A DNA stretch of 28,440 bases from Burkholderia sp. (GTDB lineage Bacteria > Pseudomonadota > Gammaproteobacteria > Burkholderiales > Burkholderiaceae): positions 1-28,440 of the forward strand of contig JAQGMD010000452.1 of assembly GCA_028292565.1 (NCBI GenBank), in the 5' to 3' direction. This document shows positions 17,120 through 27,122 of the stretch, one piece after another. Under the pieces are notes generated by a model. That model did no database searches, was not told the origin of the DNA, and saw nothing but the letters and a program-made list of their open reading frames with translations. The position numbers were made by a program, and so were the translations under genes. The first letter of the stretch is position 1; every line of letters begins with the position of its first letter.

Positions 17120-17158
17120 AGGGCGTAGGGTGCGCATGGCGCACCCTACGCCCTTTTT
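17120..17158. terminator. Long terminator hairpin between murB and ppnP
   Basis: A 16-bp perfect stem (17120-17135 with 17139-17154), a 3-base loop ATG, then TTTTT to 17158. It ends five bases before the ppnP stop codon, so it can terminate murB transcripts and, read from the other side, those of the argF-argG-ppnP group. The GTAGGGTGCGC core is repeat-like. Confidence 0.85.
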
Positions 17159-17162
17159 GTAA

Positions 17163-17483
17163 TTACGCGCCGACGAAGTGGCAGACGTAATCCAGCGTCT
17201 CTACCGTCTCAATATCAAAGCTCGAATTGCCCGGCACGTTGAAGCGCTGGCCGCCCTCGTAGGTCTTCCATTCGGTTTCACCCTTGATACGGATGCGGCA
17301 TGTGCCGGCGTTCAGTTCCATGATTTCCGGAGCGCCGGTGTTGAAGGTCAGCGACGACGGGAAAATCACCCCGATGGTTTTGCGCGTGCCGTCTTCGAAA
17401 ATCACGGTGTGCGAAACGCACTTTCCGTCGAAATAGATGTTGGCCTTCTTGATGACGGAAACTTTATCGAATTGTGTGGTCAT
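17163..17483 (-). CDS. ppnP: Pyrimidine/purine nucleoside phosphorylase
   Basis: A 106-residue single-domain cupin of the PpnP (YaiE, DUF1255) family, which phosphorolyses several nucleosides to base and ribose-1-phosphate. Family features are the [26 protein letters not shown] opening, PGNSSFDIE, and the C-terminal YVCHF. Length is typical. It lies 23 bases downstream of argG on the same strand and may be co-transcribed, although no metabolic link with arginine synthesis is obvious. Confidence 0.93.
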   Translation of the reverse strand: MTTQFDKVSVIKKANIYFDGKCVSHTVIFEDGTRKTIGVIFPSSLTFNTGAPEIMELNAGTCRIRIKGETEWKTYEGGQRFNVPGNSSFDIETVETLDYVCHFVGA

Positions 17484-17506
17484 GTTGTCTCGTTTGTATG
17501 TGTTTG

Positions 17507-18886
<1,380 letters not shown>

Positions 18887-18917
18887 TCAGGAACAGGCGA
18901 TTGGTAAACGAATTGGA

Positions 18918-19832
18918 TTAACTGAGCTTGCCAAGGACCAGGTATTCCATCAGTGCCTTTTGCACATGCAGGCGGTTCTCGGCCTCGTCCCAGACGACCG
19001 ATTGCGGGCCGTCGATTACTTCGGCGGCCACTTCTTCGCCGCGATGCGCGGGCAGGCAATGCATGAACAGCGCATCCGGTTTGGCACGCTTCATTTTCGC
19101 GGCATCGACGATCCAGCCGTCGAAGGCTTTCAGCCGGGCCGCGTTTTCTTCTTCGTAACCCATGCTGGTCCAGACGTCGGTGGTCACCAGGTCTGCGTCC
19201 TGGCAGGCGTCGGCAGGATTCGCAAATGCCGTGTAGCAGTCGTTATCCGCGGTGACCAGCTTCGGGTCGATGTCGTAGCCCTTCGGGGTCGATACATTGA
19301 GGTGGAAGCCGAACACCTGCGCTGCTTGCAGCCATGAATACAGCATGTTGTTGGCGTCGCCGATCCAGGCAACGGTTTTGCCGGCGATGGAACCGCGATG
19401 CACGATAAACGTAAAGACGTCGGCCAGCACCTGGCAGGGATGGTGTTCGTTGGTCAGGCCGTTAATCACCGGCACCCGGGAATGGGCGGCAAAGCGGTCG
19501 ATGATCTCATGGCCGAAGGTGCGCACCATGATGATGTCGCACATGCGTGACATGACTTGCGCCGCATCTTCCACCGGTTCGCCGCGACCGAGCTGGCTGT
19601 CGCGCGTGTTCAGGTAGATAGCGGCGCCACCGAGCTGGTGCATGCCGGCTTCGAAGGACAGGCGGGTGCGCGTGGAATTCTTCTCGAACACCATCACGAG
19701 TGTACGGTCGAGCAGCGGGTGATAGGGTTCGTAGTTTTTGAATTTGCGCTTGATGATGCTGGCGCGTTCGATCACATACTCGAACTCGTCAAGCGTAAAG
19801 TCGGAAAACTGGAGGAAGTGTTTGATTGCCAT
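18918..19832 (-). CDS. argF: Ornithine carbamoyltransferase
   Basis: Makes citrulline from ornithine and carbamoyl phosphate. From ATG 19832 the protein is 304 residues, normal for anabolic OTCase. The carbamoyl-phosphate motif STRTR is at 53-57; HPCQ and the ornithine/catalytic loop FMHCLPAHRGEE are present. A longer frame from TTG 19886 is rejected because TATAAT and TACAAT -10-like elements lie in that extension. It precedes argG, the next enzyme of the pathway. No good Shine-Dalgarno is seen before the ATG. Confidence 0.97.
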   Translation of the reverse strand: MAIKHFLQFSDFTLDEFEYVIERASIIKRKFKNYEPYHPLLDRTLVMVFEKNSTRTRLSFEAGMHQLGGAAIYLNTRDSQLGRGEPVEDAAQVMSRMCDIIMVRTFGHEIIDRFAAHSRVPVINGLTNEHHPCQVLADVFTFIVHRGSIAGKTVAWIGDANNMLYSWLQAAQVFGFHLNVSTPKGYDIDPKLVTADNDCYTAFANPADACQDADLVTTDVWTSMGYEEENAARLKAFDGWIVDAAKMKRAKPDALFMHCLPAHRGEEVAAEVIDGPQSVVWDEAENRLHVQKALMEYLVLGKLS

Positions 19833-19885
19833 AAATGAAAACGGCGGCCACTGCTTGCCTGCCGCCGGAGATTGTAACTTGTTCA

Positions 19886-19891
19886 ATTATA
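19886..19891 (-). promoter_or_regulatory. -10 element of the argF promoter
   Basis: A perfect TATAAT on the minus strand at 19891-19886, about 54 bases before the argF ATG; a second TACAAT lies at 19876-19871. No convincing -35 at the right spacing. This may be activator-assisted or weak. Confidence 0.45.
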
Positions 19892-19939
19892 AGAGGTTTT
19901 TCGGCAAAAAGATAACCGGACGCCATCTCGCGGACACTG

Positions 19940-20824
19940 TCAATACAATGTCTGCGACGATTCGTGTACCAGTTGCCGGTATAGATCATGGCGCATACGC
20001 GCAATATCGCCAGCCTCGACCGCTTCGAGGACCCCGCATCCGGGTTCATTCAGGTGATGACAGTTGTAGAACTTGCAACGTCCGAGCCGGGAGCTGAATT
20101 CGCGGAAGGCGCGCTCCAGCATTCCCTCACTGAGGTGGTACAGGCCGAACTCCTGGAACCCCGGCGAATCGATGATTGCGGTATCCGCATCCGTCGTATA
20201 GAGACGCGTAAAAGTCGTCGTATGTTTGCCGGTATCGAGCGCGGCTGAAATCTCGCGAACGGCAATGTCGGCATCCGGCACCAGCAGGTTGATCAGCGAA
20301 GATTTGCCCATCCCTGACTGGCCGATCAGGATAGTGGTCTGGCCCGCCAACAAAGGCGCGAGCTTAGCGCAGGTGGCTTCCGGGTTGGCGCGCGCCGACA
20401 CTTCATGTACCGGGTAGCCCAGCGCTGCGTACACCGCCAGGCGTTCACGCGTCCGCGCGAGTGATTCGGTGACGTCGATCTTGTTGAGCACGATATGCGC
20501 GGCGACGCCCGCAGCCTCGGCTGCGACCAGGGAGCGCGAAATCAGGTCATCCGAAAATGCCGGTTCGGTGGCGACGACGATGAACAGTTGGGTCACATTC
20601 GCAGCCAGCAACTTGGACTTGTACTGGTCAGAACGGTAAAGCAGGGTCTTGCGCTCGGTGATCTTTTCGATCACACCCTGGTCCAGTGACGTTTCCTTGA
20701 TATCGACGATGTCGCCGACTGCGACGTCGCTCTTCTTTCCCCGTGTGACGCATTGCAACTTCTTGTCGCCGACTTGGGCCAGGTAATGCCGGCCGTGTGC
20801 CGCGATGATGATACCTTTAAACAT
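19940..20824 (-). CDS. rsgA: Ribosome small-subunit-dependent GTPase A
   Basis: RsgA (YjeQ) is a circularly permuted GTPase acting in late 30S subunit maturation. In 294 residues the permuted order is visible: an N-terminal OB-fold (about 1-65), then G4 NKID 114-117, then G1 GQSGMGKSS 168-176, then G3 DSPG 219-222. The C-terminal zinc site reads [14 protein letters not shown]. It starts 3 bases after the phhB stop, consistent with an M48 peptidase - phhB - rsgA operon. Confidence 0.97.
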   Translation of the reverse strand: MFKGIIIAAHGRHYLAQVGDKKLQCVTRGKKSDVAVGDIVDIKETSLDQGVIEKITERKTLLYRSDQYKSKLLAANVTQLFIVVATEPAFSDDLISRSLVAAEAAGVAAHIVLNKIDVTESLARTRERLAVYAALGYPVHEVSARANPEATCAKLAPLLAGQTTILIGQSGMGKSSLINLLVPDADIAVREISAALDTGKHTTTFTRLYTTDADTAIIDSPGFQEFGLYHLSEGMLERAFREFSSRLGRCKFYNCHHLNEPGCGVLEAVEAGDIARMRHDLYRQLVHESSQTLY

Positions 20825-20827
20825 GAG

Positions 20828-21178
20828 TCAGGTAGGTCCTTGCTTGAATAGAGCATCTACTTTGGCGGCTGCAATGAAGTCATTCTCCGTGATGCCGCCG
20901 CGTCCGCCATTTGCGGAATGTGTATTGAACTTCACCGTGCAGCGGTTGTAGGTCACCAGCAGTTCCGGATGATGATCCTCGGCGTGAACCACGTACGCAA
21001 CCGCATTCACGAAGGCCAGCGTTCGATAATAATTCTTGAACGTGTAGCTCTTTACCACTTTCCCGTCCTCCAGGGCCCAGCCGTCCAGTGCCGAAAGGTG
21101 TTGCGCGATTTCGGCGTCGGCGAAGCCGGTGTCCTGGTGCCGGCATTTTTTCTGGAGGAGTTCGGTGGTGGTCACCAT
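20828..21178 (-). CDS. phhB: Pterin-4-alpha-carbinolamine dehydratase
   Basis: Dehydrates 4a-hydroxytetrahydrobiopterin, recycling the pterin cofactor of phenylalanine hydroxylase; also a DCoH-type fold. From ATG 21178 it has 116 residues, normal for the family. The active-site motif EDHHPE and the NRCTVKFNTHSANGGRGGITE-type end are present. AGGTGA sits 6 bases before this ATG. The upstream in-frame TTG at 21202 overlaps the preceding gene and is not favoured. No phenylalanine hydroxylase gene is in the window. Confidence 0.93.
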   Translation of the reverse strand: MVTTTELLQKKCRHQDTGFADAEIAQHLSALDGWALEDGKVVKSYTFKNYYRTLAFVNAVAYVVHAEDHHPELLVTYNRCTVKFNTHSANGGRGGITENDFIAAAKVDALFKQGPT

Positions 21179-21188
21179 GATGTCACCT

Positions 21189-22448
21189 TTAACGGGTGGC
21201 AAGCAGATGATGAATGCGCAAGCTTGCCGGCGGGTGCGAATCGTAAAAAGCGGAATGCAGCGGATCGGGCGTCAGCGTCGATGCATTGTCTTCGTACAGC
21301 TTGACGAGTGCCGACACCAGGTCCTGCGCATCAGTGTACTGCGCCGCGAACGCATCGGCTTCAAACTCATGCTTGCGCGACGTGATTGATGCCAGCGGCG
21401 AGAACAGGAAGGTGAATACCGGCAGCGTCAGCATGAACAGGATCAGCGCCATGGCGTCATTGCTGGTCAGCAGCATGGGCGTGACGCCGAGGCCGGTGTA
21501 GAACCAGGCCTGCGTCTTCAGGTAGCCGAGCAGGGCGAGGAAGCCGAGCGAGATCGCGAACACCACCGCAATTCGCTTGACGATATGCTTCAGCTTGAAG
21601 TGGCCGAGCTCATGCGCCAGCACGGCCTCGATCTCGTGCGGAGCAAGGCGCGACAGCAGGGTGTCGAAAAATACGATGCGCTTGGCGGCGCCGAAGCCGG
21701 AGAAATAAGCATTGCCATGCGCGCTGCGCTTGGACCCGTCCATCACGAACAGTCCCTGCGATGCGAAGCCGACGCGCTTCATCAATCCCTCGATCCGGGC
21801 GCGCAGGCTGTCATCCTGCAGCGGCGTGAACTTGTTGAACATCGGGGCGATGACGGTTGGATACAGCACCAGCATCAGCAGCTGGAAGCCGCTCCACACC
21901 AGCCATGCATAAAGCCACCAGTAATCGCCGGACTTGTCCATCAGCACCAGGATCACCCAGATCAGGGGCAGGCCGATGGCGGCGCCAATCAGGGCGCTTT
22001 TCACGAGGTCGGAGAAGAACAGGCGCAGCGTCAACTTGTTGAAGCCGAATTTCGCTTCGAGCACGAACTGCTTGTAATAGTCGAACGGCAGGTCGATCAG
22101 TCCGGAGATCACAGCGAACACGGCCAGCAATCCGATCTGGAAAGTCATGCCGGGGCCGGTCAGCTGGAACAGCGTGGTGGACAGCCATTGCAGTCCGCCG
22201 AGCAGCGTGAACCCGATCAGCACCGCGCTATTGATCAGCAACGTGAGCATGCTGAATTTGGTCTTCGCTACGGTGTAATCGGCCGCTTTCCGGTGCGCGT
22301 GCAGAGGGATTTTCTCTTCGAACTCGGGCGGAACTGTACTACGATGGGAGAGTACATGTCGGATATGCCGTGAGCCAAGCCAGAAGCGCACTACCAGCGT
22401 AATAACCAGAACACTGACGAACAAAACGGAAAACGCGTAAGAAGACAT
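21189..22448 (-). CDS. M48 (Ste24/CAAX-type) membrane metalloprotease
   Basis: A 419-residue integral membrane zinc peptidase. The catalytic HELGH is at 279-283, and the downstream third-ligand region reads RKHEFEADAFA. Several hydrophobic helices before and after the catalytic motif (about 5-25, 65-85, 100-120, 150-200, 290-350) give the Ste24 (M48A) topology rather than the shorter HtpX. The conserved N-terminal M48 extension is present (FDYYKQFVLEAKFGFNK). I chose ATG 22448; the open frame continues 78 codons further across the orn start, which is not plausible. It is divergent from orn and probably heads the operon with phhB (10-base gap) and rsgA. The bacterial substrate is unknown. Confidence 0.92.
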   Translation of the reverse strand: MSSYAFSVLFVSVLVITLVVRFWLGSRHIRHVLSHRSTVPPEFEEKIPLHAHRKAADYTVAKTKFSMLTLLINSAVLIGFTLLGGLQWLSTTLFQLTGPGMTFQIGLLAVFAVISGLIDLPFDYYKQFVLEAKFGFNKLTLRLFFSDLVKSALIGAAIGLPLIWVILVLMDKSGDYWWLYAWLVWSGFQLLMLVLYPTVIAPMFNKFTPLQDDSLRARIEGLMKRVGFASQGLFVMDGSKRSAHGNAYFSGFGAAKRIVFFDTLLSRLAPHEIEAVLAHELGHFKLKHIVKRIAVVFAISLGFLALLGYLKTQAWFYTGLGVTPMLLTSNDAMALILFMLTLPVFTFLFSPLASITSRKHEFEADAFAAQYTDAQDLVSALVKLYEDNASTLTPDPLHSAFYDSHPPASLRIHHLLATR

Positions 22449-22497
22449 TCTATGCCTGTGAGAAAATGGCGAACCTAAGCCCCAGAGAAAACAAATT

Positions 22498-23085
22498 ATG
22501 TCACAAGCCACTGCTCCAGATACGCAATCCAATTTCCCGGCCCGTCCCAACGAACTCAATCTTGTCTGGGTAGACATGGAAATGACCGGCCTCAATCCGG
22601 ATACCGATCGCATTATCGAAGTCGCCGTCGTCGTTACCGATTCCGAATTGAACATACTGGCAGAAGGGCCGGTGTTTGCCATCCATCAACCGGACGAGAT
22701 ACTGGACGGCATGGATTCCTGGAACAAAGGCACCCACGGCCGTTCCGGCCTGATCGATCGTGTCAAAGCGTCAACCGTCTCCGAAGCTGACGCGGAAGCT
22801 GCGTTGGTTAATTTCCTGAAGCACTTTGTGCCCGCCGGGAAGTCGCCGATGTGCGGCAACACCATTTGCCAGGACCGCCGCTTCATGGTGCGCACCATGC
22901 CCAAATTGGAGCAGTTTTTCCATTACCGCAATGTCGACGTATCGACGTTGAAGGAACTATGCAAGCGCTGGAAGCCCGAGCTGGCGACCGGCTTTAAAAA
23001 GCATCAGAAGCATACAGCACTGGCCGACATCATTGAATCGATAGAAGAGTTGCGCTACTACCGCGAGCATTTCATCAAGGCCTGA
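22498..23085 (+). CDS. orn: Oligoribonuclease
   Basis: A DEDDh 3'-5' exoribonuclease that finishes RNA turnover by cleaving dinucleotides, including pGpG from c-di-GMP hydrolysis. The 195-residue protein has the opening [25 protein letters not shown] with the two acidic ligands, the [12 protein letters not shown] block and the late KHTALADI region with His and Asp. The ATG follows a weak AGAGAAA ribosome site. Divergent from the M48 peptidase with a 49-base intergenic gap. Confidence 0.97.
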   Translation: MSQATAPDTQSNFPARPNELNLVWVDMEMTGLNPDTDRIIEVAVVVTDSELNILAEGPVFAIHQPDEILDGMDSWNKGTHGRSGLIDRVKASTVSEADAEAALVNFLKHFVPAGKSPMCGNTICQDRRFMVRTMPKLEQFFHYRNVDVSTLKELCKRWKPELATGFKKHQKHTALADIIESIEELRYYREHFIKA

Positions 23086-23109
23086 GCCCAAGGACCCGCG
23101 CATGACAAA

Positions 23110-23132
23110 AATGCCTTGTCGATCAAGGCATT
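23110..23132 (+). terminator. Hairpin after orn
   Basis: A 9-bp stem (AATGCCTTG 23110-23118 with CAAGGCATT 23124-23132) and a 5-base loop, 25 bases after the orn stop. No T tract follows, so termination would be weak or the hairpin may protect the 3' end. Confidence 0.4.
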
Positions 23133-23160
23133 AGACTTCGCCGGCGAGAGCCGGTAGACT
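23131..23160 (+). promoter_or_regulatory. Candidate prfC promoter
   Basis: TTAGAC at 23131-23136 and TAGACT at 23155-23160, spacer 18, with a small CCGGC-GAGA-GCCGG hairpin sequence (23141-23154) in the spacer. Transcription would begin near 23167, 18 bases before the preferred prfC ATG. The match is moderate. Confidence 0.3.
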
Positions 23161-23184
23161 TTAGCCCTTTTGCAGATTTCCACC

Positions 23185-24855
23185 ATGGCCGCCGCTCCTG
23201 ATCTTCCATCGACCGACACCGTCGACACCGCTGCGCCCGAGACCCGCAATGTGCCCAGCGAGCTGATTGCACGCGAAGTGGCACGTCGTCGTACCTTCGG
23301 CATCATCTCCCACCCGGACGCGGGTAAAACCACGCTGACTGAAAAGCTGTTGCTGTTCTCCGGCGCGATTCAGCTCGCCGGTACGGTCAAGGCCCGCAAG
23401 AGCGGCCGTCATGCGACCTCGGACTGGATGGAGATCGAAAAGCAGCGCGGCATTTCGGTGGCGAGCTCGGTGATGCAGTTCGAATATCGCGACCATGTGG
23501 TCAACCTGCTCGATACCCCGGGCCACCAGGACTTTTCGGAAGATACCTACCGGGTGTTGACGGCGGTCGACTCCGCGCTGATGGTGATCGACGCCGCCAA
23601 GGGCGTCGAGGAACAAACCATCAAGCTGCTCAATGTGTGCCGCATGCGCGCCACGCCGATCCTGACCTTCATGAACAAAATGGACCGCGAAACCCGTGAT
23701 CCGCTGGAATTGCTCGATGAAGTCGAATCGGTGCTGAAGATCCAGTGCGCGCCGGTGACCTGGCCGATCGGCATGGGTAAAGCATTCCGAGGCGTGTACC
23801 ACCTGCTGCGCGATGAAATCCTGCTGTTCAAGGCCGGCTCGGAACGCGCCGACCAGGAGTTTGAAGTCGTCAAGGGCATCGATAACCCGCGCCTTGCTGA
23901 AATGTTCCCTCAGGAGATCGAACAGCTCAAGATGGAAGTGGAGCTGGTGCATGGCGCATCGCATCCGTTCGACCTCGATGCGTTTTTGGCAGGTACGCAG
24001 ACGCCGGTGTTTTTCGGATCGGCGATCAACAATTTCGGCGTGCGCGAAATTCTGAACGCATTGCTCGATTGGGCGCCTCCACCGCTGCCGCGCGACGCCA
24101 CCGTCCGCCCGGTCGAGCCTGTCGAGACGCCATTCACCGGCTTTGTCTTCAAGATCCAGGCCAATATGGATCCGGCGCATCGCGACCGCATCGCTTTCCT
24201 GCGCGTGTGCTCCGGACGATTCGAGCGCGGCATGAAGGTCAAGCACCTGCGCCTGAACCGTGAAGTGAAGGTGTCGAGTGTAGTGACCTTTATGGCATCG
24301 AGCCGGGAACAGGTGGAAGAGGCGTATGCAGGCGACATCATCGGCCTGCCCAATCACGGCAACATGCAGATCGGCGACAGCTTTTCCGAGGGTGAATTGC
24401 TGCAGTTCACCGGCATTCCGTATTTCGCGCCGGACTTCTTCCGCTCGGTGCGCATCCGCAATCCGTTGAAGATCAAGCAATTGCACAAGGGTTTGCAGCA
24501 GTTAGGCGAAGAGGGCGCGGTACAGGTCTTCAAGCCGATACATGGCGGTGACCTGATCCTTGGTGCGGTCGGCGTACTCCAGTTCGAAGTCGTAGCCAGC
24601 CGCCTGCTCAATGAATACGGCGTCGACGCTGTGTTCGAGGGCACCAGCACCAGCAGCGCACGCTGGGTATCATCCGACGACAAGAAGGCGCTTGCCGTTT
24701 TCGAAAAATCCTCCGCCGGCGTGAATGTCGCCTATGACGCCGCCGGCAACATGGCTTATCTCGCCACCTCGGGCGTGAACCTTAAACTGACGCAAGAACG
24801 TTGGCCGCAGCTGACCTTCCATTCGACCAGGGAACACGCCGCGAAGCTCGGATGA
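23185..24855 (+). CDS. prfC: Peptide chain release factor 3
   Basis: A translational GTPase that recycles RF1/RF2 from the ribosome. From ATG 23185 it has 556 residues with a normal RF3 core and an N-terminal extension of about 25 residues. G1 is [14 protein letters not shown]3 [14 protein letters not shown] and G4 NKMDR. The RF3-type [20 protein letters not shown] switch region and the TRVLTAVD-type stretch fit RF3 rather than EF-G. An in-frame TTG at 23170 exists, but it lies at the predicted transcription start and is less likely. No good Shine-Dalgarno is present. A GC-rich terminator follows. Confidence 0.97.
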   Translation: MAAAPDLPSTDTVDTAAPETRNVPSELIAREVARRRTFGIISHPDAGKTTLTEKLLLFSGAIQLAGTVKARKSGRHATSDWMEIEKQRGISVASSVMQFEYRDHVVNLLDTPGHQDFSEDTYRVLTAVDSALMVIDAAKGVEEQTIKLLNVCRMRATPILTFMNKMDRETRDPLELLDEVESVLKIQCAPVTWPIGMGKAFRGVYHLLRDEILLFKAGSERADQEFEVVKGIDNPRLAEMFPQEIEQLKMEVELVHGASHPFDLDAFLAGTQTPVFFGSAINNFGVREILNALLDWAPPPLPRDATVRPVEPVETPFTGFVFKIQANMDPAHRDRIAFLRVCSGRFERGMKVKHLRLNREVKVSSVVTFMASSREQVEEAYAGDIIGLPNHGNMQIGDSFSEGELLQFTGIPYFAPDFFRSVRIRNPLKIKQLHKGLQQLGEEGAVQVFKPIHGGDLILGAVGVLQFEVVASRLLNEYGVDAVFEGTSTSSARWVSSDDKKALAVFEKSSAGVNVAYDAAGNMAYLATSGVNLKLTQERWPQLTFHSTREHAAKLG

Positions 24856-24865
24856 CCCACTCGAC

Positions 24866-24894
24866 AAAGGCGCCCGTCGGGCGCCCTTTATTTT
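24866..24894 (+). terminator. Intrinsic terminator of prfC
   Basis: GGCGCCC pairs with GGGCGCC around a GTC loop, flanked by AAA and CTTTATTTT, starting about 10 bases after the prfC stop. A good rho-independent shape, although the T run is interrupted by one A. Confidence 0.85.
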
Positions 24895-24925
24895 CTATTG
24901 ATTGTTGACAAAAGATTAATGGTCT

Positions 24926-24966
24926 TTGCGCCAGATCAAACGAAGCCGGGTGGTGCGACCTATACT
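24926..24966 (+). promoter_or_regulatory. FNR/ANR-like box and -10 element upstream of the hemerythrin-like gene
   Basis: TTGCG-CCAG-ATCAA at 24926-24939 matches 8 of the 10 specific bases of the FNR/CRP-family consensus TTGAT-N4-ATCAA. A near-perfect -10, TATACT, is at 24961-24966. Transcription would start near 24973, placing the box centre (24932.5) at about -41, the class II activator position. The 5' UTR would be about 95 bases and contains a 6-bp hairpin (25010-25027). Factor identity is inferred. Confidence 0.5.
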
Positions 24967-25067
24967 GACGCGACACGCCTGTTCATTCACCTCCCCCTGT
25001 TTTCCACGTCATCCGCTCGTACGGATGCATTGCTGTTTTCCGCAGTTACAGGATTCAAGGAGCTTCT

Positions 25068-25640
25068 ATGCTAACTGCCACCTATTCGATAGTCACCCTC
25101 TCCACCGAGCAAAACAAGACGCGCCGCCTTCTGCACAGGTTGCAACAGCATATCCGGAATGCCTGGAACGGCTTGAAAAGTATCGACCTCGCTTCAATCG
25201 AGTCGACGTTGAATAACCTGACCCAATTCGACAAGTTCTGCCGCAGCCGAAAAGTCGAAGTGCACCTGATTCCGGCGATACGCCGCGTCACTCCCGCGGC
25301 GGATGCACTGCTTGCGGAACTGGAGGCGCTGAGCGCCAGCGGAATGAACATCCTGCGATCGTTGCGCGAACAATTGGGTCACGCGTTCGAAGACGGCGTG
25401 GTCCGGGTCAGTGAAGTCTGCAATTCGATGGAGCTGTATTGCAACAAGCTGCAGCGCAGGCTGGCGAAGGAAGAGGAAGAACTGTTTCCATTGGCGCGCC
25501 GCATGTTTTCCATAGAAGAGTGGTTCGCCATTGCGGAGAAATTCCTGTCAGATGATGCGCAGGTACGGGGCAGCCGGGAGAATTTCCCGTCGCATGCAAT
25601 GCAAGCGCCGGCCCAATCACGGAGGATGGCCGCTCTCTGA
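25068..25640 (+). CDS. Hemerythrin-like (HHE) helical protein lacking canonical His ligands
   Basis: 190 residues, mostly amphipathic helices. The stretch LQRRLAKEEEELFPLARRMFSIEEWFAIAEKFLSDD (about 128-163, broken here only for description) closely resembles the last two helices of bacterial HHE hemerythrins. However, the His expected four residues before the acidic cluster is Arg131. The matching earlier HxxxE position reads S60xxxE64, and the usual EH pair in the third helix reads SAS near 90. Metal binding by the normal diiron site is therefore doubtful. Residues 165-190 look like a disordered tail. AAGGAG precedes the ATG. An FNR-like promoter lies upstream and a TAXI-type protein gene follows after about 93 bases. 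The family call is by eye. Confidence 0.6.
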   Translation: MLTATYSIVTLSTEQNKTRRLLHRLQQHIRNAWNGLKSIDLASIESTLNNLTQFDKFCRSRKVEVHLIPAIRRVTPAADALLAELEALSASGMNILRSLREQLGHAFEDGVVRVSEVCNSMELYCNKLQRRLAKEEEELFPLARRMFSIEEWFAIAEKFLSDDAQVRGSRENFPSHAMQAPAQSRRMAAL

Positions 25641-25733
25641 TATCTTTGCCCAGGGGCGCCGGCCGGGAGTTGCCCCTTGCGCAGTCCGCAGTTTCTTGGC
25701 ATGGTGTGCCCCATGAAATCCCTCAGGTCACAC

Positions 25734-27101
25734 ATGCCAAAACTCCTCAAGCAGTTCACGACGTTCTCGCTGCGCGATTTCCTCGTTGCTTCCGGACCCA
25801 CGATACTGGCCATCGCATTGGTCTGCGTATTTGCATACTGGCTGGTCGATCCATCGCCGCCAGCCAACGTGACCATGTCGACCGGCCAGGAGAACAGCGC
25901 GTATGAGGAATTCGGCAAGAAATACGCGCAAGCCCTCGCCAAGTACGAAATCAAACTTGCATTGAAACCGTCGCTCGGCTCGCAGGAGAACCTGCAACGC
26001 TTGAGAGATCCCGATTCCGGCACCGATATCGCTTTTGTGCAGAGTGGCTCGACCGAGCAGGAAGAAGCCGAGCGCAGGGGACTCGTTTCCCTGGGCAGCC
26101 TGTTCACCGAACCGGTATGGCTGTTCCTGCGCAGCGACAGGAAAGTCACCCAGCTGACGCAACTGAAGCGCATGAAAATCAATGTCGGACCCGAGGGTAC
26201 CGGCGCGCCCAAACTGTTCCGGACGCTGTTGTCGGTCAATGGCATCGAGCCCACCGACATCAAGCTCGGCGCGCTTGAAAATACGCCGGCGACGGTCGAG
26301 CTGCTCGAAGGCCGCATCGACGGACTGGTATTCAGCTCCGCGCCGGACGCGCCGCTGATTCAGATGTTGCTGCAGACGCCGGGCATCAAGCTGTTTGACT
26401 TTGCCCAGGCCGAGGCTTACACCCGCCGCTTTCCCTACCTGTCGCACGTGATCCTGCCGCGCGGCATCGTCGACCTTGGACGCGACTTGCCGCCGAAGGA
26501 TTACCACCTGATCGCGCCGACGGCGACGCTGGTTGCGCGCCAGGATCTGCATCCGGCCCTCGTCGACCTGTTCGTGCAGTCGGCCATCGACATCCATGGC
26601 GGCGCCGGCTGGTTTAGGAAGAAGGGCGAATTTCCGACGGCCAGCTATACCGAAATCCCGGTGTCGCCGACGGCGCAAAAGATGTACAAGGAAGGATCGC
26701 CGCTGCTGCAGCGTTACCTGCCATTCTGGCTTGCCAATTTCTTCGACCGGATGTGGGTGGTGGTGGTTGCCCTCGGCGCGATGATCCTGCCGCTGTCGCG
26801 CATCATCCCGCCGCTGTATGTGTGGAAAGTGCGCTCACGGGTCTATCGCTGGTACGGCCAGCTACGCTCGATCGAACAGGCGATCGAGGATGTGCCCGGG
26901 GAGCAGCAGGCGGAGGTCTTTCCGCAGCAATTGAAGCGGCTCAACGACCTCGAGGCGCGCGTCAACCAGATATCGATCCCTCTGTCGTTCGCGGAGGAGC
27001 TGTACGGCTTGCGCAGCCACATCAACTTCGTGCGGAAAAAGGTGATGTGGCTGATGAGGAGCGGGCCGATGGAACAGCCGGCGGTATCGGCGCAGGGGTA
27101 G
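25734..27101 (+). CDS. TAXI-type TRAP solute-binding protein, membrane-anchored with cytoplasmic tail
   Basis: From ATG 25734 it has 455 residues. A first membrane helix (about 21-38) is followed by an extracytoplasmic domain with TAXI family features (VTMSTGQENSAYEEFGKKYA, IAFVQSGSTEQEEAERRGL, INVGPEGTGAPKLFRTLL, ENTPATVELLEGRIDGLVF). A second helix (about 341-362) and a basic, helical cytoplasmic tail of about 90 residues (LKRLNDLEARVNQI suggests a coiled coil) follow. A normal TAXI binding protein is a secreted or lipid-anchored protein of about 320 residues, so the second helix and tail are unusual. No TRAP permease gene (dctQ/dctM type) is in the window. An ATG at 25713 is an alternative start. 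Ligand unknown. Confidence 0.8.
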   Translation: MPKLLKQFTTFSLRDFLVASGPTILAIALVCVFAYWLVDPSPPANVTMSTGQENSAYEEFGKKYAQALAKYEIKLALKPSLGSQENLQRLRDPDSGTDIAFVQSGSTEQEEAERRGLVSLGSLFTEPVWLFLRSDRKVTQLTQLKRMKINVGPEGTGAPKLFRTLLSVNGIEPTDIKLGALENTPATVELLEGRIDGLVFSSAPDAPLIQMLLQTPGIKLFDFAQAEAYTRRFPYLSHVILPRGIVDLGRDLPPKDYHLIAPTATLVARQDLHPALVDLFVQSAIDIHGGAGWFRKKGEFPTASYTEIPVSPTAQKMYKEGSPLLQRYLPFWLANFFDRMWVVVVALGAMILPLSRIIPPLYVWKVRSRVYRWYGQLRSIEQAIEDVPGEQQAEVFPQQLKRLNDLEARVNQISIPLSFAEELYGLRSHINFVRKKVMWLMRSGPMEQPAVSAQG

Positions 27102-27122
27102 GGCCGCTACGCGCGCTTGCCT

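Noticed and set aside
22449..22682. 78-codon N-terminal extension of the M48 peptidase
   Set aside because: It would overlap the start of the divergent orn gene, and the sequence is unlike the family; ATG 22448 starts with a membrane helix as expected.
23161..24486. 441-codon open frame on the minus strand
   Set aside because: Antisense to prfC, which has intact GTPase motifs.
24905..24910. TTGACA as the -35 of the hemerythrin-like gene
   Set aside because: No -10 at 15-19 bp spacing; the FNR-like box with TATACT explains the region better.
25652..25677. AGGGGC / GCCCCT inverted repeat as a terminator after the hemerythrin-like gene
   Set aside because: Only 6 bp, large GC-rich loop and no T tract; read-through into the TAXI gene seems as likely.
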